IMG/VR virus record: IMGVR_UViG_3300042545_000600
Location: 1-45,453 of that record
Strand: one strand, 5' to 3'
DNA length: 45,453 bases
DNA from: a virus
The notes beneath the pieces are model-generated. The model did not search any database, was not told the origin of the DNA, and worked only from the letters and a program-made list of their open reading frames with translations. The position numbers and the translations under genes are program-made. This document shows, piece after piece, positions 5,739 to 13,252 of the stretch (position 1 is the first letter of the stretch; every line of letters starts with the position of its first letter).

Positions 5739-7643
5739 TTATCTTAATATAATTTTTTTCGATAGGTTATTGGTAGTTTTTCTAAGAACTGCAACATAAA
5801 CACCTGGAATTAAGTTACCTAAACTAACTTGGTATTGGTAATTACCTTCAGGCATATTATCATTTACTACTACCCTATATTCAATACCATTAAGACCATA
5901 TACTGATAACCTAACCGGTCCAAATTCTTTAACTTCAAATTTTACGTTAACATAATCATCAGTTGGGTTAGGGAATATTTGCATACCCTCTATTTCATCA
6001 ATAGTAACATTTGCCATTCTAAATACCTGTATAATACCATTTGTAGGTGTGATACTTAAATCAACACATTGATTGTTACCAGCGTATTTGTTAGTAGTCC
6101 AAAGAGGACTTGTACTCCATTGGTCTTGAGGTCTTTTTGCAATAAATTTTAAAGTTACAACATCATCACCATCTCTTAATGGTTTTATATGTGTACCACT
6201 AATATCATATCCACCCCAAGAAATTTCATTATTATTAGTATTCAAATATGTTAACCAACTTGAAGTAGCTGATTTCGATTCAATTCCTTTAAATTCCAAT
6301 AGAGTATCGTTGTATTTTAATCCAAATTGTAATGAACCAACCTCAGTACCATTTGTTAATACCTTTACAGGTATATTAACTAAATTACCTTCCTGAACTG
6401 ATAATGTTGGAACATTTACTTCAATTGAAGTTGTTGGAAAATCATATTCTACCCTAGCATCAATTACATTGTAAATTTGAGATGGAACGCCAGGTTGTGG
6501 TCCTACTAAAACCTCAATTGGAGTAATACGTGCCATACGATATCCCGTTCCATTTGCATCACCCGGTACTAATACATAGAATGTAACCGAATCAGGTTGT
6601 CCAGCAACAATATTAAACGTAAAGTTAGTTACACCAGGAATTGTTGATGTATAATTGGTTGTTGAGCCATTAATAGTAGTATATTCAGATTGTGTAAAGA
6701 ATTTTACATTTTGAACACTATTAGGCCATGCGGTGAATCTACCAGAAATTCTACCAAATATACCATATGCATCCGATATACTTAAACCATTATCACCATT
6801 AACATCCGATGCGTAAAAATCAAATCCAGTTGGTGCTTGTGTACCTAATACATAATCTTGTACTCTTTGTGCATCTGCCGTAGATATTACATTACCAACT
6901 GATAACGTATCTCCCTGTATTTTTAATCTAACATCATAACCAGTTGTATCAATTGCAATTGCATTAAATGCAAAGTCACCATTTATATCAGTCATATCAG
7001 TTGTAACCTGAGTCCAAGCTCCACTTGGTCTAAGTTTCTTTTCTAAAGCTACAGTTAAATTCTTAGCAGCTGTTCCAGTTACGTTCTTAAATTTACCATG
7101 ATAAGACATTGTTTGAGGTATAATATTACCACCAAAGTTTTGTAATGTAAGTGCGTTATCCATACCATTTTGCTTTGATGCAATTGCTGGATAAGTTACC
7201 GCTCCAAATGACATATCAGCAATAGTTGATAATGATGCAAATCCAGCTACGTGAGTTAATTTCAACTGAACAATTGGTCCATTTGGAATTTCAAAAGTAG
7301 ATGAACTACCAGTATAAGTCATTGTGACAGTTACATAACCAGCAGCCGGATTATCAACATATTTTAGGTTCTGAGAAAATGTTGTATTCAATGTAGTAAG
7401 TGTGTCTACCCCAGTGAAAGCTTGTGTATCATAATAAACTCTAAACTGAAATGCTGTTATATCAGTTGTTGTATTGTTGTAAAAACATAGTCCTACATTA
7501 GTATAACCTTCAGCTACCGTACCAGCTAAATAATTTGAATCAAGTGTTATAAAAACACCAGAAGTTGTTGGCGTTGGGCAAGTTTGTGAATACCCAAAGA
7601 TTGGTACTAATGATACCAGCAGTAAAAATAATAGTTTTTTCAT
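5739..7643 (-). CDS. Type IX secretion cargo with cohesin-like and dockerin-like modules
   Basis: 634 residues. A signal peptide ends IFGYSQ (20). Residues 28-172 form a cohesin-like beta-sandwich (ITAFQFRVYYD, GPIVQLKL). A carboxypeptidase-regulatory-like domain (178-245, DINGDFAF) follows. Then comes a dockerin-like module (252-303) with the calcium-loop pattern DVNGDNGLSISDAY (280-293), NVKFFTQSEY and PGDANGTGY. Residues 405-545 are a second cohesin-like sandwich (VGSLQFGLKYNDTLLEFKG). The last 84 residues (551-634) are a T9SS type A sorting domain: MQIFPNPTDDYVNVKF, RLSVYGLNG, NLIPGVYVAVL and a basic end KKIILR. In Bacteroidota this domain directs proteins through the outer membrane by the Por machinery, after which it is normally removed. 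The phage therefore appears to use the host secretion system to display or release this protein. Confidence 0.85.
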   Translation of the reverse strand: MKKLLFLLLVSLVPIFGYSQTCPTPTTSGVFITLDSNYLAGTVAEGYTNVGLCFYNNTTTDITAFQFRVYYDTQAFTGVDTLTTLNTTFSQNLKYVDNPAAGYVTVTMTYTGSSSTFEIPNGPIVQLKLTHVAGFASLSTIADMSFGAVTYPAIASKQNGMDNALTLQNFGGNIIPQTMSYHGKFKNVTGTAAKNLTVALEKKLRPSGAWTQVTTDMTDINGDFAFNAIAIDTTGYDVRLKIQGDTLSVGNVISTADAQRVQDYVLGTQAPTGFDFYASDVNGDNGLSISDAYGIFGRISGRFTAWPNSVQNVKFFTQSEYTTINGSTTNYTSTIPGVTNFTFNIVAGQPDSVTFYVLVPGDANGTGYRMARITPIEVLVGPQPGVPSQIYNVIDARVEYDFPTTSIEVNVPTLSVQEGNLVNIPVKVLTNGTEVGSLQFGLKYNDTLLEFKGIESKSATSSWLTYLNTNNNEISWGGYDISGTHIKPLRDGDDVVTLKFIAKRPQDQWSTSPLWTTNKYAGNNQCVDLSITPTNGIIQVFRMANVTIDEIEGMQIFPNPTDDYVNVKFEVKEFGPVRLSVYGLNGIEYRVVVNDNMPEGNYQYQVSLGNLIPGVYVAVLRKTTNNLSKKIILR

Positions 7644-7663
7644 CCGTTTTATATAATGTTTCC

Positions 7664-7673
7664 TATAAATATG
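7664..7673 (-). promoter_or_regulatory. Candidate late promoter element (CATATTTATA)
   Basis: Copy of the recurrent motif 20 nt upstream of the ATG at 7643, in the divergent 78-nt gap shared with the plus-strand peptidase gene. Confidence 0.45.
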
Positions 7674-7703
7674 TAGCGATTACAATTTTATCTAACTTTT
7701 TTA

Positions 7704-7713
7704 AATATTTATT
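7704..7713 (+). promoter_or_regulatory. Candidate late promoter element (AATATTTATT), plus strand
   Basis: The only plus-strand gene has the motif in plus orientation 8 nt before its ATG at 7722. The ten bases are identical to the minus-strand copy upstream of the tail tube gene (23767-23776), which supports the motif being directional. Confidence 0.4.
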
Positions 7714-7721
7714 GATAAAAT

Positions 7722-8177
7722 ATGAAACTGATTCTACTTTTAATTAATTTTTTATTTGTGTTTGATTGTTACTCACAAATTAAAATCGATGATGTTGGTG
7801 ATAATTGGAAAGCAAAGGTAGCTACTTCATTATCACTAATAAAACAAGTTGACCCTAATAAATATGAATTAATTAATGATGTATGTAAACATATCACCTA
7901 TTGGGATGGTGATTTTTCAACAACAGAAGATTCAGTTACCATAATGATATCCCAAAAAGATATGAGGTTTAATTCAATAAATAACATAGCAGCTATATTA
8001 GTGCATGAATCTAAACATTTATTTTATTTAAAGCATAACATAAAATTACCTCCGAATTATGAGGAAATATTAGCATATCATTATGAATTGGAATTCCTAT
8101 CAAAAATACCTAATGTAGAACCTTGGTTGGTTAACAACGCACTTAAGAATATAGAATATTATGGTTTAGTTAAATAA
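7722..8177 (+). CDS. Exported HExxH zinc metallopeptidase-like protein
   Basis: 151 residues and the only plus-strand gene here. A signal peptide (MKLILLLINFLFVFDCYSQ) is followed by a small domain containing VHESKH (94-99), an exact HExxH zinc-binding motif in a hydrophobic helix (NNIAAILVHESKHLFYL). Further on, EEILAYHYELEFL (114-126) could provide the third ligand, as Glu does in gluzincins. The size is minimal for a zincin. It is probably periplasmic or extracellular and might process host surface proteins, peptidoglycan-linked proteins or the co-encoded secreted proteins. Its orientation against all neighbours, its own promoter-like element and its convergence on the endolysin gene 13 nt away suggest insertion as an autonomous 'moron'. 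The substrate is unknown. Confidence 0.6.
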   Translation: MKLILLLINFLFVFDCYSQIKIDDVGDNWKAKVATSLSLIKQVDPNKYELINDVCKHITYWDGDFSTTEDSVTIMISQKDMRFNSINNIAAILVHESKHLFYLKHNIKLPPNYEEILAYHYELEFLSKIPNVEPWLVNNALKNIEYYGLVK

Positions 8178-8190
8178 ACCAACCCCCATA

Positions 8191-9012
8191 TTACTTTAAT
8201 AAGTTATAGTATTCTTTGAAGTGTTTGATTCTATCAGCTAATCCAATAGTACCACCATTTACTCTTTTAGTTACCGATGTTACAGTAGCATCATCAAAAC
8301 CTTTATCACAAATAGACCAAAGTTTATTTGAATCAAAGAAAAATGCAGCAGAAGCTAATGGATATTTAGTTGCTACCAAATCAGGATTTGCAACAGTATC
8401 TTCACCAATGAATTTAGCGAAGTTAGTATAGTTAGATTTACCAGTTAATTGAATATAACCACGTCCACGAAATTTAAATCCGTCTTTAGATGCTTCATCA
8501 CCATTACCCATTCTTGATGCGTAAACTTTAGATGCAATCTTTTCAGGGTTTCTAGCATATGCAGCTGCAGTTGTTGAATTAAAGTATTTTCCGAAGATTT
8601 TTACTAATCCATCTGCTGAATAGTTAACATTCTCAGTAACGGCTTTGAATCCACCACTTTCGTGTCCACATTGTGCTAAGAAATGAGCTAATCTTAGAGG
8701 AGTTGTAATATTGAATTTAGAAGCAGTGTCTGGAATTTGAGCAATTACAGAATCAGGAACGTGTCCTTTAAGAGCTGCCAATTTAAATGAAGATGCTGGT
8801 ACAGCAACAGAAGGAGTTGGAGTACTTGCACCCAATCCCATCTTTTCCCAAGTAGCATCACCAACGATACCATCAGCAGTTAATCCATTTTTTGTTTGCC
8901 AAGCTTTTACAGCTGATTCAGTACCAGCACCAAAAACTCCATCAGCGGTTAAACCTAATTTTGCTTGTAATTTTTTTACATTTTCGTTATTATCACCTTT
9001 TTTAACTAACAT
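8191..9012 (-). CDS. Endolysin: PG-binding domain plus GH19 muramidase/chitinase-like domain
   Basis: 273 residues. The N-terminal 60 residues are a PG_binding_1 fold with a repeated pattern (LGLTADGVFGAGTESAVKAWQ, NGLTADGIVGDATWEKMG). A Thr/Pro/Ser linker (61-75) follows, then a GH19 catalytic domain: LAHFLAQCGHESGGF (108-122) with the likely catalytic acid E118, TENVNY with E127 as second acid, and the substrate-cleft motif FRGRGYIQLTGKSNYTNF (181-198). GH19 enzymes of phages cleave the peptidoglycan glycan strand. There is no signal peptide, so it needs a holin, and a candidate is encoded at 4252-4614. The gene ends 13 nt from the convergent plus-strand peptidase gene. Confidence 0.92.
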   Translation of the reverse strand: MLVKKGDNNENVKKLQAKLGLTADGVFGAGTESAVKAWQTKNGLTADGIVGDATWEKMGLGASTPTPSVAVPASSFKLAALKGHVPDSVIAQIPDTASKFNITTPLRLAHFLAQCGHESGGFKAVTENVNYSADGLVKIFGKYFNSTTAAAYARNPEKIASKVYASRMGNGDEASKDGFKFRGRGYIQLTGKSNYTNFAKFIGEDTVANPDLVATKYPLASAAFFFDSNKLWSICDKGFDDATVTSVTKRVNGGTIGLADRIKHFKEYYNLLK

Positions 9013-9034
9013 AGTATATTATTTTATTTAATTG

Positions 9035-9430
9035 TTATTTTTTAAAATGACCGGAATCTATAATTTTAAAGTCATTTCCATTTCTATCTATCATTTGGTA
9101 GTGAGCTTCTATCAACCCAAACCATTCATCTATATGATTTAATACTTGAGTTGCAGTAAAATCTGAACAACTATATAAATCAAATTGGAACATTGGTGGA
9201 TTATCATTATCCCAAACGTGAATACTAGCATGCGATGTTGCTAATGTTACTGTTCCCGTTATTCCTTCGTTGCCCGGTTCGTTAACATAAACCGATGTAG
9301 GACCGGCAACTACTTTCATTCCTACTTTATTAACTAATTCACTAAACCAAACGTTTAGTATTTTTTCCGTTTGAGGTGGAGTTTTAATGCTTCCCTTTAC
9401 AAGTAAATGTAAATGATTTGGTATAAACAT
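9035..9430 (-). CDS. speD: S-adenosylmethionine decarboxylase-like proenzyme
   Basis: 131 residues. The core motif TSHASIHVW (65-73) followed by FDLYSCSDF (83-91) matches the bacterial small AdoMetDC family. S66 is the serine that becomes the pyruvoyl cofactor by self-cleavage, H71 (five residues later) the processing histidine, and C88 the catalytic acid. In the Thermotoga enzyme the spacing is 63/68/83. The residue before the cleavage serine is Thr here rather than the usual Glu. GNEGITG (53-59) and the N-terminal NHLHLLV are also family features. The enzyme makes decarboxylated AdoMet for spermidine synthesis. Related genes are known as auxiliary metabolic genes in T4-like marine phages. 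No spermidine synthase is seen in this window. Confidence 0.8.
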   Translation of the reverse strand: MFIPNHLHLLVKGSIKTPPQTEKILNVWFSELVNKVGMKVVAGPTSVYVNEPGNEGITGTVTLATSHASIHVWDNDNPPMFQFDLYSCSDFTATQVLNHIDEWFGLIEAHYQMIDRNGNDFKIIDSGHFKK

Positions 9431-9456
9431 TTTAGATATTCCTTATTGTTTTTTTG

Positions 9457-9852
9457 TTATTTAAATTCTATAACCTCAAATACTCTAGTTTGTATTCGTT
9501 TTGTACCATCTGTATTGGTAAGTATTATTGAGTTCTTAAATTTGGCCCAATCCAACATAAATTTGTTATCCAATACTCCATTATTTTCTTCTTTCACCAA
9601 TTGGTTTAAAGCATTAATTGTGTATAAGGTATTTGATTCTTTTTTTCTATGAATAAGAATTGTATCCTCTAATGGATATGTTGGTTTATATTCGGTATTG
9701 ATATTGTACGTTATGTACAATTCGGATAAATCAGTTTTGTTCTGTAAAATATAAATATAATTATAGACAATAACGTATGTCTCTCTTATATTTTGTAGAG
9801 TTTGTTGTAATCCATCTTTCGTTGTAAATGTACACAATAATTGTGTTTTCAT
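9457..9852 (-). CDS. Conserved phage protein of unknown function
   Basis: 131 residues with no signal peptide or membrane segment. It has an N-terminal strand-rich half (LYITYNINTEY) and a C-terminal part with ILIHRKKESNTLYTINALNQLV (65-86), GVLDNKFMLDWAKFKNSIIL and a final VFEVIEFK. The IHRKKE.NTLYTINALN stretch reminds me of small proteins in other T4-like marine phages, but I can give no function. It lies 26 nt upstream of the AdoMetDC gene and probably shares its transcript. A consensus promoter-like motif lies 37 nt before its ATG. Confidence 0.6.
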   Translation of the reverse strand: MKTQLLCTFTTKDGLQQTLQNIRETYVIVYNYIYILQNKTDLSELYITYNINTEYKPTYPLEDTILIHRKKESNTLYTINALNQLVKEENNGVLDNKFMLDWAKFKNSIILTNTDGTKRIQTRVFEVIEFK

Positions 9853-9889
9853 ATATTAGTTTTTATTATAAAGGGGGTTATTAATCCCA

Positions 9890-9899
9890 TATAAATATA
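9890..9899 (-). promoter_or_regulatory. Candidate late promoter element (TATATTTATA)
   Basis: Consensus copy in the 69-nt gap between 9922 and 9852. It would drive the unknown gene and the AdoMetDC gene. Confidence 0.45.
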
Positions 9900-9921
9900 A
9901 AATTAAATTTCAAAGGTTATT

Positions 9922-11931
9922 TTATGATTTGTAAACTTCATCATTTGCTGTTTTCAATACTTTAGCAAATCGTTTATCCAATGTCATTTCAAATTTAATC
10001 TGTCCACCATACCCAACACCATCTTCTCTAACTTTAATTTCAGCCAATGGAATTATCTTTCCACCCACTTCAGCTTGATATCCTAAAAATGGAGGAGGAC
10101 CTGTTTCAGCACTCAACTTTTCTTTTATCATATCGTAATCAGATGTTCCAAATATGTTTTTCATAATAGCTTTATCTAATGAATTTGAACCAATTGCCAT
10201 AGATTCTTCACCATCAGAAACAGCTTTGAGTGGAAATTCAGAACGAATCTCATTTAACATACCTTCTTTCATTTTTGGATTTTCCGTAATTGCCTTTATT
10301 GCATTTGATTGGAATTCTTTATGGATTTTATCATTTTCCATAATATATTGTTTAGCTATATCATTTCCACCATCTGCTAATGTTTTAATACTTGCTAATA
10401 TCACTTTAGATTTAGCTCTACTTCCTTTACCTTTAATAAGGTCATTTAATGCATCTGCAAATGTAGTTCCCTTTTCATCAAATATAGTTTTTAACTTTAC
10501 AGACTCATCTGAACCACTAGCTAATAATTTTTCAATTTCTGATTTTAGGTTTGTACCAGTTTCACTTAATCTAGCTCTTTGATTTTCTTTATAAACATTT
10601 TGGTTTATGTTATCTGGTAAATCAGAATCCCATTCCATAAATTTACCAGCACCAGAATTTAAAAAGTTTACTTCAGTTGATTTTTTCAAAGAAACCTCAT
10701 CTAATATCTCATCACCATTTTCAGTTTTTATCTTAATATACATATCAGTTGAGAATCCTTTGTTTTTACCATAATCTGATAATCCCAATGATTCAACATC
10801 ATCTTTAGTATCCCAAGCAGTTGCAACTATTTTTGAGTTTGGGTATTCTTTTGTAATTCTATTTAAAATAGCCTGTCTATTATTTCTAGCGGATTGAATC
10901 CAACTCTTTGTTATAATACGACTTCCTTCAGTTTTTAATTTTGGATTGTTTTTTATTAACTCAGCCTCATGCGTTGATAATGAATCAGTAAATTCATTAA
11001 ATTCATCAGCATTCATAGATGTACCCATCATCGTCATTAACTCACCGGCCTGTGCAGATATTTGGCCTTGTCCTCCAGGTAAATCACTATAATGTGTCCA
11101 TTTTGTACCATCTCCAGTTGGTTTTGTATTCATCATTCTTTCCAATGCAGTTAAATACTTTTTAGGAAATTTAGGATTTTCAATTAATGATGCTGGTAAC
11201 TTATATGGTTGAGGTGGAATCGGATTTGCTATTTTTTTATTTTTAATATCAAATTCCTCATCGCTTGGTTGAATACTTTTATTAAACTCCTCACTTTCAA
11301 TTGAATTTATTTTAGTAAGTGTTTTATCTTTACCAGCTATTTCTCTCTTAGGAGATGCCATTTCTTTTTCAGCAGTATCCTTAGTTGGTTGATACGCAGG
11401 GTCATTAGGTGATAACCCAGCTCTATATGAATCACCACCCTGTCCAGCAAATACAGCAGGTTGTGGTGGTTCCGCTTCAGCAGGTGCTTCGCCAGCCTTT
11501 CCAGCTTCAACATCAGCTTTATCTTCCTTTTCTTTTTCTATATTTCTATTAGGTTGTCCTTCACCACCTAATTCATTATTTATTTTTTCTCTTTCAGGTG
11601 TTCCATCAGCAGGTAATGCTCTTTCAGCCGCTTCTCTACCAGGTTGGTCTTTAGCTAATCTAAGTAATGAACCAACTAAACCTTCTTTATCCTTACCATC
11701 TCTATCTTTGTATTTAACGGTCTTATTAAGTGCGGGTGATGAATAGTGTTTCTCTTCACTAGCTTCAGTAAGATTTTGAATAAGTTCATTTTTTATATGA
11801 GTATATCCCCACTCATCTAATATCTCAGATATAAGATAAATGTGTGATTGTTTACTCAATATAGGATAACCTTCATCGGAACGATAGGCTAACTCATGCA
11901 ATAAGTCTAAAAGGAAGTCGTTTTTCTCCAT
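9922..11931 (-). CDS. Large phage protein of unknown function, possible nuclease-like core
   Basis: 669 residues from the ATG at 11929-11931 (MEKNDFLLDLLHELAYRSDEG). An in-frame ATG at 12021 would add 30 residues inside the polymerase gene and is rejected. The N-terminal 95 residues are helical (HIYLISEILDEWGYTHIKNEL). A long charged Pro/Ala/Glu-rich linker (about 120-215) follows, then a folded C-terminal half. Its best preserved-looking segment is FSTDMYIKIKTENGDEIL followed by DEVSLKKSTEVNFLNSGAGKF. The D...E-x-x-L-K order is compatible with, but does not prove, a PD-(D/E)XK-type nuclease. The C-terminus (GKIIPLAEIKVREDGVGYGGQIKFEM) is strand-rich. It starts 37 nt after the polymerase stop. 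The function is unresolved. Confidence 0.65.
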   Translation of the reverse strand: MEKNDFLLDLLHELAYRSDEGYPILSKQSHIYLISEILDEWGYTHIKNELIQNLTEASEEKHYSSPALNKTVKYKDRDGKDKEGLVGSLLRLAKDQPGREAAERALPADGTPEREKINNELGGEGQPNRNIEKEKEDKADVEAGKAGEAPAEAEPPQPAVFAGQGGDSYRAGLSPNDPAYQPTKDTAEKEMASPKREIAGKDKTLTKINSIESEEFNKSIQPSDEEFDIKNKKIANPIPPQPYKLPASLIENPKFPKKYLTALERMMNTKPTGDGTKWTHYSDLPGGQGQISAQAGELMTMMGTSMNADEFNEFTDSLSTHEAELIKNNPKLKTEGSRIITKSWIQSARNNRQAILNRITKEYPNSKIVATAWDTKDDVESLGLSDYGKNKGFSTDMYIKIKTENGDEILDEVSLKKSTEVNFLNSGAGKFMEWDSDLPDNINQNVYKENQRARLSETGTNLKSEIEKLLASGSDESVKLKTIFDEKGTTFADALNDLIKGKGSRAKSKVILASIKTLADGGNDIAKQYIMENDKIHKEFQSNAIKAITENPKMKEGMLNEIRSEFPLKAVSDGEESMAIGSNSLDKAIMKNIFGTSDYDMIKEKLSAETGPPPFLGYQAEVGGKIIPLAEIKVREDGVGYGGQIKFEMTLDKRFAKVLKTANDEVYKS

Positions 11932-11960
11932 AATTTCTGATTCTCTGAAACAATATTTTA

Positions 11961-11970
11961 TATAAATATT
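11961..11970 (-). promoter_or_regulatory. Candidate late promoter element (AATATTTATA)
   Basis: Copy of the recurrent motif overlapping the polymerase stop codon, 29 nt before the ATG at 11931. This position supports the later start chosen for that gene. Confidence 0.4.
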
Positions 11971-13234
11971 AAAGTTTCGAGTAATCAGTTCCCCAGCTAG
12001 CATTAATGGGGAATCCACCACCTTCAGCTATCTCTTTTAACTTTTTAGCTTGAGATACATCGGAATTAGCAGGATATGAAAATAAGAATGAATCGTATGT
12101 GTATAGGGAAAGTTCTATATCGGTATCTTTGATAAATTCCAATATTTTAGCTACCCTTTCCATATTTAATTCGGTTTCGGTCGCTTGAAGTAGGTAGTTG
12201 AACAATTTTTGCGGATTGTTTCCTTCAATCCAATCTAAGGGGATTCTCCTATGTTGTGTTTGAAGATATCCAGCTTTGGTACTCTTATCCCACAACTTCT
12301 CAATGAACTCCTTAACACCCTTATAATAAGGTATTTGCTCAAACTCCTCAGGTATACCACCATATAGTAATTGGAACGTAATTCCTTTACCCTCACCATA
12401 CTCACAACCATATTGGTCAGCTAACCATTGGTGTACGGATGTTTTGGGTAATTCGTAACCAATCAACTTACCAATAATACGTGGATGATACGCATCATAA
12501 TCCATTTGTAGGAATATGTGGTTTGGTTTTGGGATAAACACCTCTCTCGTACCATCGGATTTGTTTAGGGCAGAGAAGTTGATTCCACCAAATCGGTTGG
12601 ATGGACGGGATGTAATGGTGTATGGGTTGTATTGGGTGTAAACGATATCGTTGTGTAAATGTTTAGAAGCTTGAGGCCATCTATCAAGAAATTTTTCCCT
12701 ATCGACCCGAACACCAAAATGTTCTATATCTGAAAGAAGGGGAATCATCGAATCTCCAACCCAATCATTCTCTATACCAATAGTAAAAGTAGAAGATATC
12801 ACTCTAAGATACTCACCCCATTTCATAATAGGTGCTATCTTGCCCAAATTATCTCGTATACCTCTTCGGGTATAGTGAGTTATAAATGGTTGGTCCTCAA
12901 AACCTATCGGATATAATTTATTGTGTTGAAAAAATGCATCAGATTGTAAATCATTTAGGTTTTGTAAACCCAAATTACATTGAAGTAATCCCTTTTTGTT
13001 GATTACCCATTTTGCTTCCTTAGAAGTAGTCAAATCAATCGTAGGAGTCTTACAATCAATATGGTTAAATGGTACAATAAAGTCCTTATCATCAAATCTA
13101 ACATATAGAAATGATAATTTGTTATGTATAGGATGCTTTTCCAAATCAGACCATATTGGAATGATTATGGATGTCTTAGTATTCCATAAATTTAAAAACT
13201 CCGTTACTTCAGTTTGTGACTCTACTATAACCAT
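11969..13234 (-). CDS. Short family-A DNA polymerase lacking a visible exonuclease domain
   Basis: 421 residues. The polymerase palm and fingers motifs appear in order. TSRPSNRFGGINFSAL (208-223) corresponds to the template-binding motif before motif A. LQMDYDAYHPRI (242-253) is motif A with the metal Asp. GKGITFQLLYGG (282-293) is motif B with the K...F...YG spacing. LYTYDSFLF (377-385) stands where motif C 'VHDE' is expected, with D381 as second metal Asp and Ser in place of Glu. The roughly 200-residue N-terminal region is too short for thumb plus a 3'-5' exonuclease, and no DxE motif is obvious. Placement between a glycosyltransferase and an unknown gene in the late region is odd for a main replicative polymerase. 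It may be a repair or gap-filling enzyme, or the C-terminal half of a split polymerase. Confidence 0.75.
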   Translation of the reverse strand: MVIVESQTEVTEFLNLWNTKTSIIIPIWSDLEKHPIHNKLSFLYVRFDDKDFIVPFNHIDCKTPTIDLTTSKEAKWVINKKGLLQCNLGLQNLNDLQSDAFFQHNKLYPIGFEDQPFITHYTRRGIRDNLGKIAPIMKWGEYLRVISSTFTIGIENDWVGDSMIPLLSDIEHFGVRVDREKFLDRWPQASKHLHNDIVYTQYNPYTITSRPSNRFGGINFSALNKSDGTREVFIPKPNHIFLQMDYDAYHPRIIGKLIGYELPKTSVHQWLADQYGCEYGEGKGITFQLLYGGIPEEFEQIPYYKGVKEFIEKLWDKSTKAGYLQTQHRRIPLDWIEGNNPQKLFNYLLQATETELNMERVAKILEFIKDTDIELSLYTYDSFLFSYPANSDVSQAKKLKEIAEGGGFPINASWGTDYSKL

Positions 13235-13252
13235 CCTACAAATATACGAAAA

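Noticed and set aside
7722-7778. Lipoprotein signal in the metallopeptidase (Cys at residue 16)
   Set aside because: The residues before the Cys (FVFD) do not fit a lipobox. A standard signal peptide ending YSQ fits better.
9413-9652. Plus-strand frame of 79 codons opposite the small conserved gene
   Set aside because: It is antisense to a coherent minus-strand frame and shows no signal, motif or start context.
11932-12021. Upstream ATG (12021) for the 669-residue protein
   Set aside because: It lies inside the polymerase C-terminus and adds 30 residues unlike a protein start. The ATG at 11931 follows a promoter-like motif.
13237-13246. TATATTTGTA copy before the polymerase gene
   Set aside because: It ends 3 nt before the ATG, too near for a promoter unless the transcript is leaderless. 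The gene is better explained as read from the glycosyltransferase promoter.
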